From positions 11,991,068 through 12,055,067 of the forward strand of contig JASKMD010000031.1 in assembly GCA_030144725.1 (NCBI GenBank): a stretch of DNA of 64,000 bases, written 5' to 3'. Each line of letters starts with the position of its first letter. The stretch's first letter is position 1. The translations under genes were made by a program, and so were the position numbers. Shown here piece after piece: positions 54,398 through 64,000 of the stretch. The notes under the pieces were generated by a model, which was not told the origin of the DNA, did not search any database, and was given only the letters and a program-made list of their open reading frames with translations. The stretch comes from Haematococcus lacustris. Lineage: Eukaryota > Chlorophyta > Chlorophyceae > Chlamydomonadales > Haematococcaceae.

Positions 54398-57300
54398 TCA
54401 CTGCAACCGTGGGCCAGCATCCGTCACTAGCAGGCTCACCTGCACCCCGCCGCCACCCCCACTGGCCCTACCCGACGGCCTGCTGCCCTGACCCCAGCCA
54501 GCGCGACCCGCCCCCCTGAGACTAGCGCAGCCCAGGGCCTCCAGGTACTCCAGGTCAGACTGGCGCAGCAGGGTGGAGCCCAGCAGGTCAAGGCCGCCGG
54601 TCTGCAGCCCTGCACACAGCGCCCCACTGCAGCCCAGCTGCTCACCACCCCCCTCCTCCCCTGACTCCTTCACGCCAACCACAGCAGCAGCACTGGCCCG
54701 CGCAACATGCGCTGCGATGCGCAACTGCACCAGCTGGTCCAGAGCAGCCACTGAGGCATTCAAGCAGGCCAGCTGTGAGGCAGTGACGGCAGACAGCCCT
54801 CCGGCTCGGCCCCCTCCAGCTGGCCCCACCCCCTCCCCCTCTGCCCCCTCCCCCTCAGCCTCCTCCCCTGCCTCTGAGCCTTCTTCCTTTGTTCCCTGCC
54901 AAACCTCACCCGGCCCGGCCCCCTCTTCTGAACCTTCTTCAAACTCGTCAAACTGGTCATGGTCGTAGTCAGTGTCCCCATCAGCCTGGGGCTCAGCTTG
55001 GGGCAGCGGCCCGCCCGCCCTGCTCTGCTGCACGTCTGTCCCTGAAGCCTGCACTGCGCTGCAGGGGTGAGGCGGCTGAGTGCTGGCAGCAAGCGGCCCC
55101 TGAACCCATGACTGCAACCCAGCATCGCCTGTGCAGCCAAACAGCTGGTCGGAACCACGCCGTGAAGACCTCCCAGGCAAGCCCAACCGGCTGCCGCTGC
55201 TGCTGCTGCTGCTGTGTGCCGCTGAGTATGGCGCTGGCATGGCCGCGCTGGCCCCCTGCAGGCTGCTGCTGGGCTGCTGATCCCCGGATCCTGCCGATCC
55301 CAGGCCACAGGCGGTGGGGCGGTTAAGGTGGTTGGATGGTGCATGGAGGCTAGGGCGCCTGAGGCTGCTGCCAGAGGCTGGGCGGGCTGCGGGGGAGTGC
55401 ACCACACTGAGGCGAGACAAGGCCAGCAGGGACGCGTCCTCAGCCACCCCTGGCCCTGTCTTGCCGCCCAAGGGGGGTCCAGCAGCAGCAGAGGTCAGGG
55501 CAGCAGGTGGCGCACCATGCGGGGGACACCCTAAGGCACCCACCTCCCCAGCCAGCCCCCCCGCCCCAGCGCCCTCCTCCTCAGGCATCTGTGGTGTGGC
55601 CATGGAGCAGCTGCTGGCGCGGCTGAGGCCCTTTGTGGGGGCAGGTCCGCAGCCACGCTGGGGCACCGGCGTGTTGGGCGCGTCAGGGGGGGTGGGCTGC
55701 CTGCCCTGACCGCCTGGGCCTAGGCCTCTGACAGCAGCAGGGCTCAGCCCGGATAGCCCCCCGCTGGCCAGGTCGCCCCTGCCACCCTCGCCCCCGATAG
55801 CCTGGGCAACCCAGCATGCGGGCCTGATTCCGTGTCAGCACTGCCATCCAGGGACTGGCTCCGCCCCTTGCCGGACAGCCCGCAGGCCCCCCTGCTGCTG
55901 CTGCTCACCCACCTGGCCCACCTTGTCCTCCCCAGCTGTGACAGTGACCAGTGTGTGGGTGGCGGGGGGCGGGGGCGGCACCAGCCTGGCCCGGGACCTG
56001 GCTGACAGCTGGCGGCTGAGGGCCAGGCGGGGGGCACCCTCAGCCTGCACAGCCCCCCCCTGCTGCTCTGCTGCCGGCCCCTGGGGGTTCAGGGCGGCAA
56101 TGGCCAGCAGGTGGGAGTGGGTGAGGGCTGAGCCCACCCCCTCACCCCCCACAGCGCCACTGCTGTAGCGGGCATACAGGGGCGGGGCGGGCAGGCGGGA
56201 GGGGGAGGCGTGCCGCGCCGCCTGGCTTTCAGTGGCTGCCACAGCAGCAGCAGCGGCAGCAGCGGATGCAGCGCTGGGGTAGAGCAGGCTGGGCCCATTT
56301 CCCTGCACCCCACCCTCCTGCCCAGTGGCTGTGCTGTTGCGCTTGGCTGGCCCCCTGGGCCGCCCACCTGCAGCCCCCACCCCACTGCCGCCCCCCAGCT
56401 TGGCATTGCCATGGGCGGCTGCCCCATGTGGCGCATGGGGCGCTTTGCATGGGCTGCTGCCCAGCTGCCCAGCCGCTGCTGCTGGCCTGGGTGACGGCAG
56501 CGGGCCAGAGGCCAGTGGGCCCGCTGCAGCAGGCGGGGCGGTGGCCCAGTCGTCAGTCCAGGGTGCGCGGGGTCTGGGTCGAGGTGGCTTGGCCTGAGCG
56601 ATGACCGCGTCGCCGCGTCGCTGCGAGGGCTGGGAGCCGAATCGGGCGCGAGCAGGGTGAGAAGCAGGGCGGCGAGGGCCCGCCTGGCCAATGCTGGGTG
56701 GGCCACCAGGGCTGCTGCCTGGGTGGCTGGGGGGGCGGGTGGGCTGGGGAGGGCTGCCAGAGCTGGGCTGGTCTTGGCGGGTGGGGTGGGGGGGGGGGGG
56801 GCTCTGCGGTGTCATGGTGTGGGGGCCCGCTGCACTGAGCGTGCTGCACAGCCTGCTGGATGCGCGCCACCAGGGGTGTACCCAGGATCTCTTTCAGCCG
56901 CAGGGCAATCAGGGCTGCACACAGGGCATGCAGGGGACGGCTGCAGCAGCAGGCTGGGGGGGTGTGCTACACGTCCTGCTCAGCTGTGGTTGCATGACTT
57001 GCTGTTGGAGGCTGCTACTTGAGGTCACACCCACTCCGGGCAGCAGCAGGGTCTGGGGGCGTGCTGCAAGTCCTGCTACAAGTTGCTGGCTGTGAGTTCC
57101 TGGCATGCTGTTGAAGGCTGCTACTGGGTCAGCCCTAACCCCAGTGTATGATTTGAGGCTGCTTCTGGGTCACAGCCACCAGACCTGGTTGATGAACTTG
57201 AGGCTGGTTCTGGGTCACCCCACACATCCCACACACCCCACCCTGACCCTGACCCTGGATCCTGAAGGCATTGGGAGACCACCCCTCCCTGGTTAGGGCT

Positions 57301-58070
57301 GCTACTGGGGGCCACACACCACACCCTGACCCAGGGCTCTCAACATGTTGAGACCACCCCTCCCTGATCAGCTAGCGCACAGCCGTGCGGCCTCACTGCT
57401 CAGCCACCAGCTACATCACATCAGCCTGACACCTCATCCTATGAATTCACAGTCATCCCTTGTGCTGCTTGAGCAGCAGCCATCAGTGTCGAAGCCATCA
57501 GTGTCGGAGCAGCGAGCATGCGGGCTTAAGGGTGAGGTAACCCACACTCAGGAGGGTCACGCACCGTCTAATTGAGCAAGGTCCAGGTCAGCTGCTCCTT
57601 GCGCTGGCAGGCCCAGGGCTTTGATGGCTGAGGCTGCAGCGTTGCCGTCTAGCGGTTGAGCAGCTCGTTTGCTGGGTGAGGAGCTGGCTGGTGCAGGTGC
57701 TGCAAGGAGTGATAACAGGGGGAGAGTGCTGCAGAAGCCATTTGATGGTCATGTGGCTTACTATGCTTGTGATACAGCAGGGGCATACCTTTCCTTTGAG
57801 CTGCCACTGGGAGGGTTGACTTGGCCTGCTTCAGCCGACGTTCCATGTGTTTGCGGTGGTTCTCCTCCTCCCTAAGCATAAGGAAACCCATAGCTGTTGA
57901 TTGCTGCACTGATTGAGGGATTGGAATGCGCTGGCTTGATAAGCGACCCTTGGTCCATGTGCCGCGGAGAGAACCCCGCGTCCCACATGTTGACTGCATG
58001 TCTGCTTACAAGAGCCCCACCATTTGTTCAACAAAGGGTTCACGTGGTAGGGCTGCTGCGCCTTCTTCAT
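54398..58070 (-). CDS. Hypothetical low-complexity protein with a conserved-looking N-terminus
   Basis: Exons 1-3 are well supported: 58010-58070, 57789-57893 and 57565-57699 join in phase and read MKKAQQPYHVNPLLNKWWGS, then MGFLMLREEENHRKHMERRL (charged, coiled-coil-like), then KALGLPAQGAADLDLAQLDG. A fourth block after a GTGCAG acceptor near 56908 reads ALIALRLKEILGTPLVARI and QQAVQHAQ. The remainder (56815-55835 and 55790-54398) is a long Pro/Ala/Gly/Ser-rich region with an acidic stretch (DTDYDHDQFDEFEEGSEE) and a helical part near the end (LDQLVQLRIAAHVARA). How the blocks below 56.9 kb are joined is unresolved. I do not recognise the family and give no function. Confidence 0.6.
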
Positions 58071-58343
58071 TTTGGGGCCACCTCTACGCCAGTATTCAAC
58101 CACGGCTATTGTGTGCCAAGCTAGGCATAATTAACGCGAGCCTTCCAGCAAGAGCCTTCAGCCAAGGCGTAGGCAGCGAGCCAAGGCGGGCAAGGTGGTT
58201 GACCGAGGTAGTTAACGAACTTGATTGAGACTCGCTCTGTTTGAGCCCTCCGTCGAATAGGCGGTAGAGACATACCAGCAAGCAGCCAGGAAGCTGTAGA
58301 TCACGGCGACCCAGCACCACCTAAGCGCACAAACCCCTGCAGG
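58071..58343. promoter_or_regulatory. Probable bidirectional promoter, hypothetical gene / PBA1
   Basis: 273 bp separate divergent start codons at 58070 (minus) and 58344 (plus). The spacing suggests a shared promoter; no defined element was identified. Confidence 0.5.
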
Positions 58344-61072
58344 ATGTATGCTTCCTCGTCGATGCGAGCGCAGCCGGTGGATTCAAGCGTAGGGAGTGGC
58401 TTGAAGCCTGGAGAGGTGGGTATGAAACCATCCCGGGGGTGGAGGGTGCCCATGACAGCCTTTTCACTGGCACCGAAGCACTGCACCAAGGGCAGATCAA
58501 TCGGCAGGCTCCGAGAGTTAAGGAGTGCCATGGTAGCGTGAAGTGCTCCCTAGCACGGCCAAGTAATTCCATGTGCAGGTGTCCATGGGCACTACTATCA
58601 TGTGTGTATCCTATAAGGGTGGCGTCATCCTGGGCGCTGACTCGCGAACCAGCACAGGCTCATACATTGCTAATCGCACTACTGACAAGGTGTGCATACA
58701 TCTGCGCTGCTCCAGCTGCTGGGGTGGGGTGCAACTGAAGCTGGGGCTGGGTCAGCGCACCGTGACTGAGCAACAGCGTAGGCAAGGCGGTGACAGGAGC
58801 ATGGACTCCAAGCAGCAATAGAAGCATGGCTTCACTTCTTTCTTGACCAGCTGGTCAAAGCGTATGCTAAGCCTGGGCTACAAAGCTACTATTCTACGCT
58901 GCCACTCACAGGCAGAATACCTCGGCCTTGAATGTTTGTTATGCTACTTATACTATTGTGCAGCTAGCTTAGTCCAGCAGCTGGAAAATACCCTCCATCA
59001 CACAGAGTTGGGGTGTCTGCTGTATGCCCTTCCCACTGCTGTGATGCTGGGCAGCTCAGTGGGTGTATGCACCGAGTGTGTGACAAGGCTAGGGCTGTGG
59101 CCTCCAGCGGGCATGCACATGAAGTGGAGGACTGCATTGTACAGATGCGCCCATGCTGCCTTGCCACCAGGGCGTCTGGCCATTGACGTCTGACCTATAC
59201 TTTTCTTTGCTCGCGTCGAGCATGTACCGCACACCTTTTAGCTTGTAGTTGGGCTTAAATTACGGCATGTCCAGCACGTCTAGCACGTCTGTCTGCTTCT
59301 GTCTGCTGCTTTGATGGTGTGTGGTGGTGGTGATGATTATGATAATGATGATGCTGGTGACGATGCTGGTGATGGTCACCATGATGGATCACCATGATGA
59401 TGATGGTGATGACACCCCACCGCTGCTGCCTGACAGTCGGAGTATAGTGCTCCCTGCTTGCCCACCCCTGCAGATCACCCCACTGGCGGACAACGTGTAT
59501 ATCTTACGGTCGGGATCCGCTGCAGACACGCAGGCAGTGGCCAGCTATGTGCAGCTGTACATCGCGCAGTCACAGGCAGAGAACAATGCCCCCATCACAG
59601 TCCGTGCGGCAGCACACATGGCAATGCAGATGGCGTACGGCAACAAGGACATGCTGCAGGTGAAGGGCCCTAGGGACCAGTGTGGCCAGCAGAGGCGCCG
59701 GGAGGGGCGCTTCCTGCCTTAGTCATCAGCAGTGCTGTTGAGGGATGGCACATGGCAACCAGCAACCAAACCTGCCATGTGCCTGGCTGCAGGCTGGTTT
59801 GATCTTGGGGGGCTGGGACAAGGATGAGGGGCCGGCAGTCTGGGCCATCCCTCTGGGTGGCACCCTGGTGAGTGGCCCCACAGCCGCAACCGCCACAACA
59901 GACACAGGAGCTGACATGGAGGCCAGTAGTCAAGCACTGAATGGATGCAGCGATGTCACAGATGAGAAACAGCACCACAGCAAGCACTGGGACATGGGTA
60001 GGATGAGTCAGGGGTGCATCAGCACGTCATCATCCTTACACAGCTTTTATGGGGCTTAACCCGCTAAACTTGGATTTGTTGCCTGATTAGGAGAAGCTTT
60101 TGGTCATTGCCTGTCCGGGCACATGCTATTACGATCTGGATCGGGAAATAATCAGATATCATGCCTGGAAACAGCATTAAGCATACCATAGAAAAACTGT
60201 CACAGCAGGTAGACACCACAACCAGCCAAATGCGTCATTGCATCTTGCTGTCCGCAACCCCTAGAGGCAACGGGCAGCCAAGCAGCCAACGGCTCAAGCA
60301 GTGTAAATCATCATCACTGCCCATGCTCAGCCGTCTGCTTGCCGGTTGTCATGAGTAGATCAAGGTGCCCTACGCCATCGGGGGGTCAGGCTCGGCCTAC
60401 ATCTACGGCTTCTGCGACAAATACTTCCGGCCAGACATGTCTGAAGCTGAGGCCAAGGACTTTGTGGTGCGAGCTGTGGGCCACGCCATGGCCAGAGACG
60501 CGAGCAGCGGGGGCTGCATACGCACTGTCACCATCGACGCAAATGGCGCGCGCCGCGATTTCTGCCCTAACCCCCAGGTGAGGAATAGAGGCTCGCCAAG
60601 CATGCCACTGGTCAGTGATCATCATCATACTAAACGGCATTGCAGGTAGTAAGCACACATAGTGGCATACAGGTAGATAGGCATGTGGAACCCATGCCCA
60701 TGGCGGTGGATGCCACCACCACCACCACCATCAAGGCCACATATTTCCAGTCACACAGACTTGATAGTTTAAGTGTTGTACATCATCATTACCAACAGCA
60801 CATGCCTAGGCAAGCAGCACACGACACCTTGACCTGCATCTGGGTCTGCGAGGACTGGTATGCAGGCAGCAGTGTGTTGGGCATGGTGTCATGTGGCTGA
60901 TGCTTTGCTGACACGTTGAAAGTCCCAAGCCTCTCTAGGGCCAAGCAGCCTACTGGCTAACGGCTGCGGAGACAGCTGCTTCTGCTCCTGCTGACGTGCT
61001 GTGCTTCTACAGGTGCCGCTGGTCTACGGTGAGATGCCAGTGCCACCACAAGCTGGCCAGGTGGCTGCATGA
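58344..61072 (+). CDS. PBA1: 20S proteasome subunit beta-1 (caspase-like activity)
   Basis: Six exons: 58344-58415, 58579-58689, 59474-59659, 59793-59867, 60359-60577, 61013-61072, giving 240 aa. Beta-1 is one of the three catalytic subunits of the 20S core and cleaves after acidic residues. A 28-residue propeptide ends ...SMG, and the mature chain begins [11 protein letters not shown] with the nucleophile Thr1. Asp17 (GADSRTSTG), Lys33 (TTDK, last codon of exon 2) and Ser-Gly-Ser of RSGSAAD are in place. Arg45 (ILRSGS), which gives the caspase-like pocket, separates it from beta-2 and beta-5. Later motifs are [27 protein letters not shown] and [15 protein letters not shown]. Introns 2 and 4 hold ATGATG repeats (59321-59420) and unrelated sequence. 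It is convergent with DPY30. Confidence 0.94.
59320..59415. repeat. (GATGAT/GTGATG)n repeat, PBA1 intron 2
   Basis: Imperfect ATGATG and GGTGATG units over about 95 bp, shortly before the exon 3 acceptor. Confidence 0.8.
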
Positions 61073-61273
61073 GACCACTGACAACTGCATGGCTAGCACC
61101 ACCCAGCCTGTTCCTGACTGGCTGTGGCCCAGGCAGGCGGGTGTGAGGCTGCCGGGGACACGCTGTTGTAGTATTCATCAGTGGTGGCTTCATTAGGTTG
61201 CCAGCTGCAAGTGAGAATGTTGGTGCTCCATGTCAAAATCAATGTAATTGTTATGCCACTGGAGCCTCTACAG

Positions 61274-61730
61274 CTATGATGCTTCTGTAGATGCCTTTGC
61301 ATTTTGAGGATTGTGTGACAAGAGGTAGTACGCGAGATACTCTACAGGGTTCTCGGGCCTCTCCTTGCAAACAGCTTGGAGCCCTTGCATCAACACGGGC
61401 ACCACGGTACCCTCCTGCAATCGCACATTGGCGGATCTGGTGTGGCAGTGGCCAACATAGTCTATCACAGCCTGCAAGTGCAACACCTAGCGTCCCATCA
61501 CCCACCAGGTAATGCCTGATGGGGGCAGCTTGGATGTTGAGCTTTTTGTGGATGTTGAGTGCTGCCTGCTCTGCTGCTTTGACCTGCAAAGCCGCAGATT
61601 CGAAGCAAAATCAAATGTGGAAAAACAATTGGCGGAAATACGCTTCGCAGGCTGAACGCACCGCGTCAGGTGTCACGATAAGGGGTGGTGCAGGCTCCGC
61701 TGTCGCTGACTCGCCCTGAACACTGCCCAT
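61274..61730 (-). CDS. DPY30: DPY30 homolog
   Basis: Three minus-strand exons, 61662-61730, 61506-61583 and 61274-61414, give 95 aa, close to the ~99 aa of animal DPY30. The C-terminal half reads [20 protein letters not shown], then [20 protein letters not shown], the complete Dpy-30 dimerisation motif (Y-L-x-x-TVVP-L-x-QGL-x-x-x-x-KERP-NP-E-x-LA-YLL). This X-type four-helix module docks amphipathic helices such as ASH2L in COMPASS/Set1 H3K4 methyltransferases, and in algae also flagellar radial-spoke-related proteins. Starting at [13 protein letters not shown] gives a canonical short protein; an upstream ATG (MDMARSTL) would add about 27 residues. The intron 1 donor is GCG/GTGCGT. Head-to-head with aspartyl-tRNA synthetase. 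Confidence 0.9.
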
Positions 61731-61960
61731 CCCCGCTCCACAAGCAACGACGGCCTTGCAGCTGGCTAGTGACAATGCCCAGTTTGTCAAAGTGGACCGC
61801 GCCATGTCCATCAACCTCCACAACTGTCGGGAGAATCCTTGAACCGGCGGTGACGCTCTCACGATAAACGCAGGCTGTGCTGGAAGCTCGTCGGCGGCTG
61901 GCCACGCGCTTATTAGCGCAGTGGTGGTGCAGAGGCGCAGCATCCTCTAGGCTGAAGGGT
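61731..61960. promoter_or_regulatory. Probable bidirectional promoter, DPY30 / aspartyl-tRNA synthetase
   Basis: 230 bp between divergent starts at 61730 and 61961. No specific element assigned; inferred from spacing. Confidence 0.5.
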
Positions 61961-64000
61961 ATGGCCGATCAAGCATCGATGTCCTCGCTATCGCTGGAGG
62001 TAAGAAGTTGGCGAGTTGCCATGATCCCGCCGCTCGGATCAGCTGATTGCCCAAGCGCTCTGCAGGGGAACGACGGGGGCAAAGCCGCCGCGGAACGCAA
62101 GAAAGCGGAGAAAGCCGAAAAGGTGCACGCAGTGGACAGTGCAGCAGGGGCCTTTACCCTAGCTCCCAGCCTAACCTGTGTGCACGCTCGTTCACACAGG
62201 CTGCTCAGCGTGGCCAGAAAGCAGCAGTAATGACTGCCCCTGACCCTGATGACCCCCTAGCTGCCAAGTATGGGGATGCTGGACTGGTTGCCAGCCAGGC
62301 AGTCTCTGGGCGGGTGTGGACTCGTGTTGAGGACCTGAATGCTTCCTTCAGCGATAAAGAGGTGGGCCTGTCCTGCACTTTGTGCTGCACGTCACACTGC
62401 AGCTCTCACCCCATCCAGATGCAGCCACAGCCATGCCATCCTGCTGCCAGCAGCTGCTCACGCTGCAGTAGGGCCAGCTGAGGACTGTCACATGCTGTAT
62501 GCCTTGAAACGGGAATGATGTAGACTGACCTGTGCCCTGGCAGCAGTACAGGGCTGCTGCCTCATTGACATGTTGCAGGTGCTGCTGCGTGGTCGAGTGC
62601 ACACTGTGCGCGGGAAGGGCAAGAGTGCCTTCATCGTGCTGCGCCAGCGGACTGCTACCTTGCAGGTGGGCTGGCTTCACTGCGCTGGCACGATGGCAGG
62701 CGCAGCCATTATGTGTGTGTCTAGATTTACAGGCACGTGTTAACACAGCAAGCACCATCAGCGACTACAGCGAAGAAGTAGTAATGGCGCCCCGCCCCGC
62801 CCCATCCAACCTCACCTGATCTGGCCTGACCTGACCCGACCTGAGCTTGCCCTGGTGTGCTGCCAGGTATGCTTGTTTGCCAACGACACCACAGTGAGCA
62901 AGGGCATGGTGAAGTACGCCAGCCAGATTACGCGCGAGTCCATCGTGGACGTTGAGGGTGTCATCACGTTGCCCAGCAAGCCAGTGGAGGGCTGCTCACA
63001 AAGTGATGTGAGTCAGGGGTAGGGGAGGGTGGAGGCCGGGATATGGAAAACAGCAGGGGAAGGGCAGGACGGGTTCGAAAAGCTGAGAGCCAGATGGAGT
63101 GCTAGGGCACAGCAGGGTGTGACAGGGTGTGACAGGGTGTGAGAGTGAGAAGGGCGCCAAGCAGGTGGTGAGCCAGCTTGTCACACTTTGAAGGACGTTC
63201 ACACCAGTGCACATGGATGGGTCCATGGTGACCAGGCCATGCCTTGGAGTGACTGGAGTGGCTGCAGCGGCTGAGGCTGATAGTCGTCACAGCTGGTGCG
63301 GGCATGGCGTCTAGGAGGGTGAGTGTGTAGGCAGCCATCCAGGGCCCCTTGCTGGCTGTTTTCACTGCAGGTGGAGCTTCAGTGTCGGGGCATTCGCGTC
63401 ATCAGCCGCGCAGCAGTGCTGCCGTTTGAGGTCACAGATGCAGCCCGCAGGTGAGCTTAGAGAGAGCTCTCCCCTCCCCTGAGCCCCTTCCTGTAGGCCC
63501 TGCCCCTCCTCCCTCCTCCTCCTCCACGGCTCCCTAGACCCACACACCTCAATGACCTACTTGCCTGACCTGGCCTGCCATGCCTAGTGGTTCTCCATAC
63601 ACCCCTGCCCTCCTTCCTCCTCCCTCCCTCACAGCCAACACAGCACTCGCTGCTGCTTGCCATCCACTGCCATCCACTTGCTGTCAGCCGGCCTCACCCG
63701 ACCTGGCCTGCCCTGCTACCTTTCCTCCTGGCTTGAGATCATGCAGGCTCGCCTTCTTCCCGGTGTTCCTCCCCTGCAGCTGGGGCTGACTCATCACCCT
63801 GGCCTGCCCACTCACCTGGAGTGCCACTGCTGCATGACCACGTGTCCCAAACAGGCTATGCCTCGCCATGACTGGCATGCCCCTGCGCCCCTCCTGCCCT
63901 GCCCTGCACTGCCCTGCCCTGCCCTGCCTTGCAGTGAGGCGGACGTGCAGGCTGCTGCAGAGAAGGGAGAGGTGCTGGTCACGGTGGGCCAGGACACCCG
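61961..64000 (+). CDS. Aspartyl-tRNA synthetase, cytosolic type (5' part; window ends inside)
   Basis: Exons 61961-61999, 62066-62122, 62200-62361, 62579-62665, 62867-63007, 63371-63450 and 63935 to beyond 64000, all in phase. The N-terminal extension is basic and helical (AAAERKKAEKAEK), as in eukaryotic cytosolic class IIb synthetases, where it helps bind tRNA. The anticodon-binding OB fold reads VLLRGRVHTVRGKGKSAFIV and LRQRTATLQ, then ESIVDVEGVI, VELQCRGIRVISRA, LPFEVTDAAR, and at the window edge VTVGQDTR, which leads into the RLxxRxxDLR region. The catalytic core with class II motifs lies beyond the window. No targeting peptide is seen. The enzyme charges tRNA-Asp in the cytosol. Confidence 0.92.

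Overview
The window is eukaryotic nuclear DNA, most likely from a chlorophycean (Volvocales-type) green alga. Genes are GC-rich and split into many short exons with GT/AG (sometimes GC/AG) introns. Introns are packed with CTG/CAG, CCTG and GGGGCA microsatellites, and the transposon mix is typical of these algae (Haematococcus-like by composition; the species is inference). I recovered exons by joining reading frames at splice sites and checking phase by hand; no alignment was run.

Layout. 1-2.3 kb: 5' part of a NUP88-type nucleoporin (minus). 2.7-6.2 kb: a unit bounded by ~140-bp inverted repeats that holds a Ty3/gypsy-type gag ORF (minus) and an unknown 237-aa ORF (plus). 6.4-7.4 kb: an unrecognised basic protein (minus). 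8.4-8.9 kb: an LLP-homolog ribosome-biogenesis protein (minus). 9.5-23.3 kb: a complete 24-exon mitochondrial Lon protease (plus); one intron carries a 1.34-kb perfect CCTG array and another a tRNA-derived SINE-like insert. 24.6 kb: an intron-containing tRNA-Glu(CTC). 24.7-26.0 kb: a decayed LINE. 27.5-28.5 kb: a broken TnpB/Fanzor-like nuclease relic. 29.7-30.0 kb: a duplicated fragment of the next gene.

30.9-47.5 kb: a secreted subtilisin-family (S8) protease of about 23 exons. Its first intron is 7.9 kb long because it contains an entire 7,692-bp DNA transposon (31075-38766) with 348-bp terminal inverted repeats and an 8-bp target duplication. The element encodes a KDZ-type transposase and, from the other end, an unknown 165-aa protein; both start codons lie at the same place inside the repeats. 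It also holds a 348-bp hairpin MITE and two minisatellites, and its target site was itself a ~50-bp palindrome. This is the most interesting system in the window.

47.9-53.4 kb: a nearly intact LINE (minus) whose ORF1 and ORF2 are in one frame separated by a single TAG; its 5' end runs into a 500-bp assembly gap. 54.4-58.1 kb: a low-complexity protein of unknown function (minus). 58.3-61.1 kb: proteasome subunit beta-1 (plus). 61.3-61.7 kb: DPY30 (minus). 62.0 kb to the end: cytosolic aspartyl-tRNA synthetase (plus, truncated by the window). The housekeeping genes are unrelated in pathway (nuclear pore, ribosome biogenesis, mitochondrial proteolysis, proteasome, chromatin, translation). Several sit as close divergent pairs that probably share promoters.
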